From: Litoreibacter meonggei
GTDB lineage: Bacteria; Pseudomonadota; Alphaproteobacteria; Rhodobacterales; Rhodobacteraceae
Reading direction: 5' to 3'
Assembly (NCBI RefSeq): GCF_003663885.1
Contig: NZ_RCCE01000006.1
Location: 248,001 to 312,000 of the forward strand
DNA: 64,000 bases
Part shown: piece by piece, positions 52,390 through 60,692 of the stretch
How positions within the stretch are numbered: the first letter of the stretch is position 1
Layout of the letters: every line of letters starts with the position of its first letter
Position numbers and translations under genes: made by a program
The notes under the pieces: generated by a model
The model's database searches: none
The model's input: the letters and a program-made list of their open reading frames with translations, nothing else
Told to the model about the DNA's origin: nothing

Positions 52390-53414
52390 GTTTCCAATTC
52401 CTCCAAGCCAGACTTCAGTTCATTCGCAAATCCGGCAAGCGTCGGGACGGGCGACGCGATCAAGGGCAGCGCCAGTTGGCGCACCTGCTCACGTCGCGTC
52501 TCAACAAGATACTCAACCGGCGATTTTCCGTCGATCCGGGCCAACATCAGTGCGGGCAACAACCGGCAGACCCGCGCCTCAAGCTCTGCCGCATCTTCCC
52601 ACGTGATATGCGCCGCATAGGCGCCCCAGAACTGCCCGATGGCGTCAAGCAATTCCGCACGTTGAGGCGGCAGATGCACGGCCTTCAGCACCAGATGGTT
52701 CAGGCAGAACGCCGGATCAAACGACGCATCGCCCATCGTTGCGCATTCCGCATCCAGGATCACCGGCGCACCGTCGCGGATCAGAATATTCTTGGGGCTC
52801 ACATCGCCATGCACCAGCACGGCGTCGCTTTGATACAGCATATCCGCCAGCGCCGTCAGTTCAGCCGCCACGTCAGGATGCGCTCCTGCCGTGAACGTCA
52901 GATAGGGCTCAATCCGCAGCGCCCGAAAATCGTCGCGGTTCCGGAAGGTCGAGGTATCAAACCCCGCCTTGGCCGAGGCCGCGTGGATGCGCCCGATAAT
53001 CTCGCCAACAGCCGCCGCCTCGCCGCGCAGGGGCGCGCCGTCCAGCATGGCCGTTTTCCAAAGATACACGTCATCGCCCGCGATCAGTTCCATCGCGAAG
53101 CCGTGCTGCTCCTCAGAGCGGCCAAACAGGCGGATCGCCCCTTGCGGCACCACGTCAGCCGCGACTTGCAGCCACGCATATTCAGCCGCGTTGCGATGCA
53201 CTGGCGCAAACCAATCGGCCGCGACCTTCAACTTCGGCAGGGCAAACTTGACGCAATAGGCATCACCGCCCACGCGCACCGCCGCAATATCGGAGGCCAC
53301 CCCCCCGGTGAGCGGCTTGACCTCGCCCAAATCGCTGGCCCGCCCGAGGTCTAAAGCCTCGATCAAGTCACGGCATCTGGCTTCGAGCGGTTGCGTCATG
53401 GGTGCAGAATCCAT
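52386..53414 (-). CDS. APH-fold phosphotransferase, probable small-molecule kinase
   Basis: Aminoglycoside-phosphotransferase-family kinase of 342 aa from the ATG at 53414; the longer frame to 53513 would run through the operator. Features: nucleotide lysine in YCVKFALPKLK, Brenner's motif LVHGDVSPKNILI, and the Mg Asp in VILDAECATMGDASFD, followed by helical CLNHLVLKAVHLP. APH-fold kinases include methylthioribose kinase and homoserine kinase, so a hydroxy-acid or sugar substrate fits. First gene of the operon, overlapping the enolase paralog by ATGA. In the proposed pathway it would phosphorylate the hydroxy acid released by the hydrolase (inferred). Confidence 0.82.
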   Translation of the reverse strand: MDSAPMTQPLEARCRDLIEALDLGRASDLGEVKPLTGGVASDIAAVRVGGDAYCVKFALPKLKVAADWFAPVHRNAAEYAWLQVAADVVPQGAIRLFGRSEEQHGFAMELIAGDDVYLWKTAMLDGAPLRGEAAAVGEIIGRIHAASAKAGFDTSTFRNRDDFRALRIEPYLTFTAGAHPDVAAELTALADMLYQSDAVLVHGDVSPKNILIRDGAPVILDAECATMGDASFDPAFCLNHLVLKAVHLPPQRAELLDAIGQFWGAYAAHITWEDAAELEARVCRLLPALMLARIDGKSPVEYLVETRREQVRQLALPLIASPVPTLAGFANELKSGLEELET

Positions 53415-53430
53415 AGTCTGGGATAGTAGA

Positions 53431-53444
53431 TGTTCACGTGAACA
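53431..53444. promoter_or_regulatory. LacI-type operator, copy 2
   Basis: TGTTCACGTGAACA, a perfect 14-bp palindrome identical to 43426-43439, sits 16 bp before the kinase start and 80 bp before the divergent LacI gene. It is ideally placed for the adjacent LacI protein to repress the ten-gene operon and possibly itself. Confidence 0.82.
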
Positions 53445-53524
53445 ATTTGACGGTAAGATCGCATTGCTGTCAAGACGCTTTTGATTTTTCATGCTAAGAG
53501 TATGAAACCACATGGAGTTCCGCT

Positions 53525-54502
53525 TTGAGTCGCGTCACGATCAAAACCATCGCCAATGATCTTGGGATTTCGCACATGACGGTGTCACGCGCGCTGTCCG
53601 ACCACCCCAATGTGCAAAAAGAGACGCGGGATAAAATCGTAAAGCGCGCGGATGAGCTGGGCTACGTCAAGAACGCCGCCGCCATGGTGATGAGGGGCGA
53701 TGCCCCGAAAATCGTGGGGCTATTGCTGCCCAATATCGTCAACGAATTCTACGCACGCTTCGCCAATGATCTGGCCGTGGAATGCGATGCGCAGTCTTTG
53801 CAATTGATCATTCACCTGACCAATGACGACACAACGGTCGAGCAGAAGGCGCTGGAGCAATTGCGGCAGGTACAAGCCAGCTCGGTTGTCTTGGTGCCTG
53901 CCCCGCGTCGCTCGACCGGGGACCGCACGCCATACGGAAGGATGCGGGTGATCGAGTTGATCCGGCAAAGCGGAACGCCCGATCAGCACCCCACAATTCT
54001 TGTCGATGACGGGCCCGCCATTCGCGCCGCCGTGAAGCATTTAGTTGATAAAGGTCACGACAAGATCGCCTATATCGGCGCAAATCGTGACATGTCCAGC
54101 GGTCGCGCGCGCCTTGATGCCTTTCGCTTGGGCGCGAAACAGGCTGGCGTCGAGATTCTGCCAGACTTGATTTCCACCGGTGTCCCCTCGTTCAGCATGG
54201 GGCGCAGCCATGGCCATGCAATCCTGGCTGGAGGCACGGCTACGGCGCTTTTGTGCGGCGGGGTCGAGATTTCAAACGGGGCACTCAGCGCTCTTATGGA
54301 CTCTAAAACCAAACTGGACGAAGGGTTTGAATTCATCGGCTATGGCGATCCGTCATTCTATTCGTGGGTCAACAATGGCGTGTCTACAATACGCGTTCCG
54401 ATAACTGAACTCGCGACACGGGCAGCGGAAATGTTCCTTGCTGCCGACTTGTCAGGCCCAGCACCCAAAGACACGTTTTTAGCGGAGCTGATAATCCGCT
54501 GA
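53525..54502 (+). CDS. LacI-family repressor of the enolase-paralog operon
   Basis: Regulator of 325 aa with a TTG start at 53525 and GGAG eight bases upstream. HTH: SRVTIKTIANDLGISHMTVSRAL (in parts), hinge and AAMVMRGDAPKIVGLLLP. The effector domain includes DQHPTILVDDGPAIRAAVKH, GHDKIAYIGANRDMSSGRAR and GFEFIGYGDPSFYSWVNNGVSTIRVP. It is divergent from the operon with the 14-bp palindrome between, and an identical palindrome precedes the distant dctP gene, so its regulon probably includes both. Confidence 0.9.
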   Translation: MSRVTIKTIANDLGISHMTVSRALSDHPNVQKETRDKIVKRADELGYVKNAAAMVMRGDAPKIVGLLLPNIVNEFYARFANDLAVECDAQSLQLIIHLTNDDTTVEQKALEQLRQVQASSVVLVPAPRRSTGDRTPYGRMRVIELIRQSGTPDQHPTILVDDGPAIRAAVKHLVDKGHDKIAYIGANRDMSSGRARLDAFRLGAKQAGVEILPDLISTGVPSFSMGRSHGHAILAGGTATALLCGGVEISNGALSALMDSKTKLDEGFEFIGYGDPSFYSWVNNGVSTIRVPITELATRAAEMFLAADLSGPAPKDTFLAELIIR

Positions 54503-54997
54503 AACTACACCCCGGAAACTTGCCGGGACACAATGGCGTAGGGAACCCATTAGATGGGCGTTCAGTCTGCAATTTGGTGTAGTCCCAGACAGCGTGCCAA
54601 CAAGGTTTTGACTGCAACGACAAATCTGGTCTCGTCCCAACCTACTGCTCCAGCATCGACATCCAATCGAAGAGAGCTTCCAAAAGCAGTTCCGTTCAAC
54701 CTTAGTCTAAGGGACAATACCCATTCGTTGGCCGCCTGAATGCCTGCCAAAATTAGGAGAGAGCGGCGCGAGCGATGATATAGCCTGTGCGGTTGAGGCC
54801 ACGTTAACGCGCATGGCATCTTCTCGTGGGGTGGACGGATCATGCGAGTGCCTCGTCCTGGAGCCGTATGAACTCCAAACTTCGCCGACGTTCATCTGAA
54901 GGCGCTACTATAGATCACGACGAGTAGACCGAGATCACAGTTTCCGCAAAATTGCAGCGGGAAACCATCTGGCACCCCGCTGCATTCATCCATCGCC
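54503..54997. other. Intergenic region between LacI gene and RbsB-type gene
   Basis: About 495 bases between two convergent units. Short open frames on both strands lack ribosome binding sites and recognisable motifs. The right end holds a terminator-like hairpin for the minus-strand sugar operon. No gene is supported. Confidence 0.45.
54954..54983 (-). terminator. Probable terminator of the xylA-rbs operon
   Basis: GCAGCGGG (54954-54961) and CCCGCTGC (54976-54983) are perfect 8-bp arms with a 14-nt loop, 14 bases downstream of the binding-protein stop codon. On the minus strand the stem is followed by AATTTTGC, a short T-run. Factor-independent termination is likely but the loop is long. 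Confidence 0.5.
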
Positions 54998-55945
54998 CTA
55001 GAACGGGCTGTCTGGGTAGTAGAACTCGGCGGCGTTGTCTTGTGTGATCAAAACAGAACCGATGACGAAAGTACCGGACACCGGCGCCGTCGACGTCAGA
55101 CCAACCGCGGTCATTTCAATCGCTGTTGCGATCATCGCTGGCGGATAGGTGACGTTTGCAGGGATCATCGCGTCGCCGTCGCGTGTGCGTGCAATCATCT
55201 CTTTCATGCCAGCGCCACCCAGAACGAATTTTATATCGTCGCGGCCCGCAGCTTCGATTGCGGCAAGAACACCGATGGCCATGTCGTCATCAGATGCCCA
55301 AACAGCGTCGATCTGCCCATGCTTGGACAAAAAGTCCTCCATGACCACAAAGCTGTCGTCGCGGTTCCAGTTGCCGTGCTCCATGCCGATGATCTCGATG
55401 CCGGAGCCTTCGATGGCAGCTTCAAATCCGGCGACGCGCTCATTGTCGATGCTGGTCGGGATGCCACGGAACGCAACGATCTTGCCGCCATCAGGCATGG
55501 CCGAAACCATGTATTCGCCCGACACTTTACCAAAGCCCGAGTTGTCACCCGCCACATACAGGTCCTCGATGCCTTCAATGGCCAAACCACGGTCGACAAC
55601 CGTGACCCAAGCGCCGCTGTCAGCGACGGCTTTGACCGGGCTTGTCAGTGGCTCGGATTCAAAGGGCAGTACGACCAAGGCGTCGATATTGCGGGTCGCC
55701 ATCATGTCTTCGATGTCGTTGACCTGTTTCGCCGGGTCAGATGCGGTTGCCAGAACGAAATCCAGTCCGGGATAGACGGCCTCAAGCCGGTCGACGGCCT
55801 GTTGCGCATGGAAGTTCATGCCGCCAGCCCAGCCGTGGGTCGCTGCCGGAATGGACACGCCGATAACCTTTGTGTCCTGCGCAAATGCTGGCAGCGCAAG
55901 TGTTGCAGCCAGTGCGAACGCACCAAATGAGTGAGTGAGTTTCAT
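54998..55945 (-). CDS. Sugar ABC substrate-binding protein (RbsB type)
   Basis: Periplasmic binding protein of 315 aa. The signal peptide (MKLTHSFGAFALAATLALPAFA) precedes QDTKVIGVSIPAATHGWAGG, typical of the ribose-binding class (Peripla_BP_4). NIDALVVLPFESEPLTSPVKA, VDRGLAIEGIEDLYVAGDN and AVWASDDDMAIGVLAAIEAAG confirm the family. It is the last gene of the operon, 42 bp after the permease, an unusual position for a binding protein since it will be at the transcript's 3' end. The sugar is unknown; xylose or a related monosaccharide is suggested by xylA upstream. Confidence 0.92.
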   Translation of the reverse strand: MKLTHSFGAFALAATLALPAFAQDTKVIGVSIPAATHGWAGGMNFHAQQAVDRLEAVYPGLDFVLATASDPAKQVNDIEDMMATRNIDALVVLPFESEPLTSPVKAVADSGAWVTVVDRGLAIEGIEDLYVAGDNSGFGKVSGEYMVSAMPDGGKIVAFRGIPTSIDNERVAGFEAAIEGSGIEIIGMEHGNWNRDDSFVVMEDFLSKHGQIDAVWASDDDMAIGVLAAIEAAGRDDIKFVLGGAGMKEMIARTRDGDAMIPANVTYPPAMIATAIEMTAVGLTSTAPVSGTFVIGSVLITQDNAAEFYYPDSPF

Positions 55946-55987
55946 GGTTTTTTCCTCCTATTAACCATTCGTTTTATGCGTCGGGTC

Positions 55988-56986
55988 TTACCCCTCCGCC
56001 TTCTTGTCGCGCTGTAAGATCACAGCAAGAATGATGATGACGCCTTGCACCGCACCGTTCAGGTAGGGTGAAACCCCGTCGGTCAGGTTCAATATGTTCC
56101 CGATCAGGGACAGGATCAGTACGCCGATCACGGTGCCCCAAACGCGGCCAAATCCGCCTTTCAGCATGGTACCGCCGATGATCACAGCGGCGATGGCCTC
56201 CAGCTCCCAAAGTACGCCAGTGCTGGACGACGCAGAGCCCAGTCGCGGGACATACATGATCGTGGCTACCCCGACCAAAACGCCCAAGCCCACATAGGTC
56301 ATCATGCGTACGCGGTTCACGTTCACGGATGAATAGCGCGCCACCTGATCGTTCGACCCGACGGCGGCGGCGTGACGTCCGAACGCACCGCGACGCATGA
56401 CGACCTCGCCAAGGATCGCAACCAAGGCAAACACGATGATCGGCCAGCTGATGCCAAGGATACCGTCAAAATAAATCGGCCGGATGATCGCACGCATCCC
56501 GAAATCAAGCGACAGGGTGCCGCCATCCGCCAGCCAAGTCACAAGGCTGCGATAAATACCCATGGTGCCAAGGGTGACGATAAACGCCTCGATCCGCATG
56601 TTCGTGATAAGGAAGCCGTTTATGAATCCGGCGGCAGTCCCCGCAACGATAGCCGTCAGCATTCCGACGAAAACAAGCGGCCACCCGACGCCCATAACGG
56701 GCAGTAACCCGTTCATGACAAGGATCATAAGACCCGCGATAAAGGCCGCCATCGACCCCACTGACAGATCCAGCCCGCCCGCCGTTATGACAAATGTCAT
56801 GCCAACAGCAATGATCCCGATAAAGGCCGAGCGTGACAGAACATTGGTGATGTTCCCCGCGCTCAGGAAATTACCATTCATCAACGCGCCGATGACCACC
56901 AGCACGACCAAGGCCAAAATCGGCCCCATGACTTTCAGGTCCAGTCGCATGGCGGGTTTTGGGTTTGTGTCTGCCGTGGCCATCAC
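55988..56986 (-). CDS. Sugar ABC permease (RbsC type)
   Basis: Inner-membrane permease of 332 aa with eight to ten hydrophobic segments. LVVIGALMNGNFLSAGNITNVL, ITAGGLDLSVGSMAAFIAG and GRVWGTVIGVLILSLIGNIL are characteristic of the ribose/xylose/galactose (CUT2) permeases. It starts within the end of the ATPase gene (ATGG/TGA overlap of 4 bp) and forms a homodimeric channel with the RbsA-type ATPase. Confidence 0.93.
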   Translation of the reverse strand: MMATADTNPKPAMRLDLKVMGPILALVVLVVIGALMNGNFLSAGNITNVLSRSAFIGIIAVGMTFVITAGGLDLSVGSMAAFIAGLMILVMNGLLPVMGVGWPLVFVGMLTAIVAGTAAGFINGFLITNMRIEAFIVTLGTMGIYRSLVTWLADGGTLSLDFGMRAIIRPIYFDGILGISWPIIVFALVAILGEVVMRRGAFGRHAAAVGSNDQVARYSSVNVNRVRMMTYVGLGVLVGVATIMYVPRLGSASSSTGVLWELEAIAAVIIGGTMLKGGFGRVWGTVIGVLILSLIGNILNLTDGVSPYLNGAVQGVIIILAVILQRDKKAEG

Positions 56987-58491
56987 GCTGCCTCTTCTTT
57001 GTGTGCGTCAAGGCCCATAGCCAACCGCACGATTTTGTCTTCAGTCAAATCATCGCCCGAAACCTCGCCCGCAATGCGACCCATGCGCATGACCAGAACG
57101 CGGTCCGCGAGGCCAATGACCTCCTGCATCTCGGAGCTGATAACGATGATGGACTTGCCCTGCCCCGAGAGCGCGTGAATGAACTCGTATATCTGCTGCT
57201 TGGTACCAATATCGATGCCGCGCGTCGGCTCGTCGATGATGACGATATCCGGATCGGCCAGCATGACCTTGGCGATCAACAGCTTTTGTTGATTGCCGCC
57301 GGACAGGTTGCCGACCGCCACGTCACGGGACGGGGCGCGAATGTCGAAATCCTCAATGGCCTTGGTCAAAGCCGCATCTTCGGATTTTTGATCAATCAAG
57401 ACATTGGTGAAATCAGGCAAACATTGCAGCGTCAGGTTTTCCCGCATGCCCTTGGTCAGCAGCAAGCCACGGCTTTTGCGATCTTCGGTCAGATAGCACA
57501 CACCCGCTGCCTGCGCCTGTTGCGGCGACTTAAGATGAACAACTTTCCCGTTCAACCGCACCTCGCCCGTCGTCGAGCGCAGGCCAACCAGCCCTTCCAT
57601 CGTCTCCGTTCGGCCCGATCCAATCAGGCCGGAGATCCCCAGAATTTCGCCTTTCTTCAAGGTGAACGAAATATCATGGGCAAACCCCGCGACCGACAGC
57701 CCCTTGACCTCTAGCGCGGCCTCAGACCCAACGGGCACAGTGCGTTCAGGGTACAGGGAGGACACATCACGTCCGACCATCGCCTCGGCCATCTGGTCTT
57801 CGTTATAGTCGCTCGTCGGGCCTTGGGACACGACATGGCCGTCGCGCAAAATGGTGATCTGGTCGGAAATTCGCTTCACTTCGTCGAGCTTGTGCGAGGT
57901 GAACAGGATCGCAACGCCTTCCGCCTTCAACCGGTCAACCTGATCGAACAGCACCTCAGCCTCCCGCTCCGTCAGCACAGCGGTGGGTTCGTCCATGATC
58001 AGCACGCGGGCGTTGCGCGACAGGGCTTTGGCGATCTCGACCATTTGCTTGTCGGCGTTGGCGATGTCGCTGACACGCGCTGATGGATCAACCTGACAGT
58101 TCAGACGCGCCAGCAACGCGCGGGCCTCGGCCTGCATCGCCGCCTTGTCCAGAAGGAAGCCGCGTTTCTTTTCATGCCCAAGGAAAATGTTCTGTTCAAC
58201 GCTCAGCTGCTCCGCAAGGTTGAATTCCTGATGGATCAGAACCACGCCCTGCGCCTCCGCGTCTTGCGAATTGACAAAGGACACCGGCGCGTCGTTCAGG
58301 GCAACAACCCCGCTCGTCGGGGCCAGATAGCCCGACATGATTTTCATCGTGGTGGATTTGCCCGCCCCGTTCTCGCCAATCAGCGCGTGGACCTCGCCCG
58401 CTGCCAGCGTGATATCCACGTCGTGCAGAACTTGGACGGGTCCAAAGCTGCGACAGATTTTGGTCAGGGACAGGGCGAGCGGTTCGGTCAT
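56983..58491 (-). CDS. Sugar ABC ATPase with two nucleotide-binding domains (RbsA type)
   Basis: Tandem ATPase of 502 aa. The first domain has Walker A GENGAGKST (residues 39-47), NADKQMVEIAKAL as the modified signature region and VLIMDEPTAVLTERE. The second has the degenerate Walker A GLIGSGRTE, a canonical signature LSGGNQQKLLIAKVML and VIIDEPTRGIDIGTK. This asymmetry is normal for CUT2 importers. Both flanking genes overlap it by 4 bp. Confidence 0.94.
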   Translation of the reverse strand: MTEPLALSLTKICRSFGPVQVLHDVDITLAAGEVHALIGENGAGKSTTMKIMSGYLAPTSGVVALNDAPVSFVNSQDAEAQGVVLIHQEFNLAEQLSVEQNIFLGHEKKRGFLLDKAAMQAEARALLARLNCQVDPSARVSDIANADKQMVEIAKALSRNARVLIMDEPTAVLTEREAEVLFDQVDRLKAEGVAILFTSHKLDEVKRISDQITILRDGHVVSQGPTSDYNEDQMAEAMVGRDVSSLYPERTVPVGSEAALEVKGLSVAGFAHDISFTLKKGEILGISGLIGSGRTETMEGLVGLRSTTGEVRLNGKVVHLKSPQQAQAAGVCYLTEDRKSRGLLLTKGMRENLTLQCLPDFTNVLIDQKSEDAALTKAIEDFDIRAPSRDVAVGNLSGGNQQKLLIAKVMLADPDIVIIDEPTRGIDIGTKQQIYEFIHALSGQGKSIIVISSEMQEVIGLADRVLVMRMGRIAGEVSGDDLTEDKIVRLAMGLDAHKEEAA

Positions 58492-59621
58492 ATCTTAACC
58501 CACGCCGCATTGCGCGCAGAGGACCGCACGCAGGCGTCGATGAACACAACGCCGTCGAGGCCGTCATGAACCGTCGGCAACAGATGATCCGGCGCGGCAC
58601 CGTCGCGGGCGGCGACGATCACGTCAGCCGCTTCGTTGTAGATGTTCGCAAACCCCTCAAGGTACCCCTCTGGATGGCCCGGCGGAACGCGCGAAGTGCT
58701 TTGATTGGCCTCGTGAGCGCCCGCCCCGTTGCGGGTCAGCAAACGCTTCGGCTCGCCATGGGGGGTGAACCACAGGTAATTGGGATCTTCTTGCGACCAT
58801 TCCAAACCGCCCTTTTCGCCATAAACACGTAGCTTCAGCGCATTTTCATTGCCGGGAGCCACTTGGCTTGACCACAACATGCCCTTCGCCCCGCCTTGAT
58901 AGCGCAGCATCACATGCACGTTGTCGTCCAGCCTGCGACCTTCCACAAAGCTGGTCAGGTCGGCGGCAAGGCTCTCCAGTTTCAAACCCGTCACGAAGCC
59001 TGCCAAATTGTAGGCATGCGTTCCGATATCACCGACACACCCGCCAGCGCCGGACCGCGCGGGGTCGGTGCGCCACTCGGCCTGCTTCAGGCCTTCGCCT
59101 TCCATAGGGTCGGTCAGCCAGTCTTGCGGGTATTCCACCTGCACAACACGCATTTTTCCGATCAGGCCCTCCGCAACCATTGCACGGGCTTGGCGCACCA
59201 TCGGGTAGCCGGTGTAATTATGCGTCAGGATGAACTGCGCGTCCGACTTTTCCGCCGCCGCGACCAGCTTCTTCGCGTCTGCCAAAGTCGAAGTGAGCGG
59301 CTTGTCGCAAATCACATGAATACCGCGCTTCAGAAACTCACGGGCAGCGGGGTAATGCACGTGATTGGGCGTCACGATCGCCACTGCCTCGACGCCGTTT
59401 TTCAACCGCGCCTCGCGCTTGGCCATCTCAGTAAAATCGCCATAGCACCGGTCTTCGTCCAGACCCAAAGCCGCGCCCGACGCCTTGGACTTCTCGGCCG
59501 TCGAGGACAGCGCCCCCGCGACCAGCTCAAACCGCCCGTCGATGCGTGACGCTATACGGTGCACCCCACCGATAAAGGCGTCATTCCCGCCGCCTACCAT
59601 GCCTAATCGAATAGGTTTCAT
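58488..59621 (-). CDS. Gfo/Idh/MocA-family oxidoreductase
   Basis: NAD(P)-dependent sugar dehydrogenase of 377 aa. The Rossmann motif is LGMVGGGNDAFIGGVHR, the catalytic lysine is in HVICDKPLTSTLADAK (near residue 101), and the second-domain Asp/His are in GGCVGDIGTHAYNLAGF. Members oxidise cyclic sugars, inositols or 3-hydroxyls of glycosides. Paired with the sugar epimerase-like TIM-barrel gene (4-bp overlap) it resembles modules that oxidise and then isomerise or eliminate 3-keto sugars. The exact substrate is unknown. Confidence 0.9.
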   Translation of the reverse strand: MKPIRLGMVGGGNDAFIGGVHRIASRIDGRFELVAGALSSTAEKSKASGAALGLDEDRCYGDFTEMAKREARLKNGVEAVAIVTPNHVHYPAAREFLKRGIHVICDKPLTSTLADAKKLVAAAEKSDAQFILTHNYTGYPMVRQARAMVAEGLIGKMRVVQVEYPQDWLTDPMEGEGLKQAEWRTDPARSGAGGCVGDIGTHAYNLAGFVTGLKLESLAADLTSFVEGRRLDDNVHVMLRYQGGAKGMLWSSQVAPGNENALKLRVYGEKGGLEWSQEDPNYLWFTPHGEPKRLLTRNGAGAHEANQSTSRVPPGHPEGYLEGFANIYNEAADVIVAARDGAAPDHLLPTVHDGLDGVVFIDACVRSSARNAAWVKI

Positions 59622-60676
59622 GACGTGATCCCCATCATCTTGGCATTCAGCGCCGTATCCGCGCCGCCATCTGCAAAGTCGTCAAACGCGCGCTCCGTCA
59701 CGCGGATGATGTGGTCCTTGACGAACTGCGCGCCCTCGCGCGCGCCATCTTCGGGGTGCTTGATCGCGCATTCCCATTCGACCACGGCCCAGCCATCGAA
59801 GTCATTCGCGGCCATCTTGGAAAACACCGCCCCGAAATCGACCTGCCCGTCGCCAAGCGACCGGAACCGCCCCGCGCGGTTGACCCATGACTGGTAGCCG
59901 CCATAAACACCCTGCCGCCCCGTCGGATTGAATTCCGCATCCTTGACGTGGAACATGCGGATGCGGTCTTTGTAGATGTCGATATTGTCGATGTAATCCA
60001 TGCACTGAAGCACATAGTGCGACGGATCATACAGCATGTTGGCGCGGGCGTGGTTACCTGTGCGTTCCAGAAACATCTCGTAGGTGATCCCGTCGTGCAG
60101 GTCTTCGCCGGGGTGGATTTCGTAGCAGACATCGACGCCGCAATCCTCGGCATGGTCCAAGATCGGCAACCACCGTTTTGCCAGCTCGTCAAAGGCTTGT
60201 TCCACCAGACCCGCAGGCCGCTGCGGCCAAGGGTAGACATAAGGCCACGCCAGCGCGCCCGAGAATGTCGCATGGGCGCCGATCCTAAGGTTTTTCGACG
60301 CGGACAGCGCCTTCTTAACCTGATCCACAGCCCATTCCTGACGTGCCTTAGGGTTGCCGCGTACTTCGGGGGCCGCAAAGCCGTCGAAAGCGTCGTCATA
60401 GGCAGGATGCACGGCCACAAGTTGGCCTTGCAGGTGGGTGGACAATTCGGTCACTTCGACGCCGTTGGCGCGGGCCTGTTCGGCCCAATCCTCGCAATAG
60501 CCTTTCGACGAAGCGGCCTTGTCGAGGTCAATCATCCGCGCGTCCCAGCTGGGAACCTGCACGCCTTTGTAGCCGCAATCTGCCGCCCATTTCGTGATGG
60601 AATCCCACGAGTTGAACGGCGCATCGTCGCCTGCGAACTGCGCTAGGAACAGCGCTGGACCTTTGATCGTTTTCAT
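59618..60676 (-). CDS. Sugar phosphate isomerase/epimerase-family TIM barrel protein
   Basis: AP-endonuclease-2/xylose-isomerase-like TIM barrel of 352 aa from the ATG at 60676, which has AAGGAGG eight bases upstream; an in-frame start at 60721 lacks this. Metal-site residues are visible in CYEIHPGEDLHDG (Glu/His), LYDPSHYVLQCMDY (Asp/His), MFHVKDAEF and VVEWECAIKHPEDG (Glu). It lies between xylA (16 bp) and the Gfo/Idh gene (4-bp overlap). Likely acts on an oxidised sugar produced by the neighbour; isomerase, epimerase and eliminase are all possible. Confidence 0.88.
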   Translation of the reverse strand: MKTIKGPALFLAQFAGDDAPFNSWDSITKWAADCGYKGVQVPSWDARMIDLDKAASSKGYCEDWAEQARANGVEVTELSTHLQGQLVAVHPAYDDAFDGFAAPEVRGNPKARQEWAVDQVKKALSASKNLRIGAHATFSGALAWPYVYPWPQRPAGLVEQAFDELAKRWLPILDHAEDCGVDVCYEIHPGEDLHDGITYEMFLERTGNHARANMLYDPSHYVLQCMDYIDNIDIYKDRIRMFHVKDAEFNPTGRQGVYGGYQSWVNRAGRFRSLGDGQVDFGAVFSKMAANDFDGWAVVEWECAIKHPEDGAREGAQFVKDHIIRVTERAFDDFADGGADTALNAKMMGITS

Positions 60677-60692
60677 AGCTTCCTCCTTGCCG

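Noticed and set aside
55040-55930. 296-codon plus-strand frame opposite the RbsB-type gene
   Set aside because: Antisense shadow; the minus strand has a signal peptide and family motifs.
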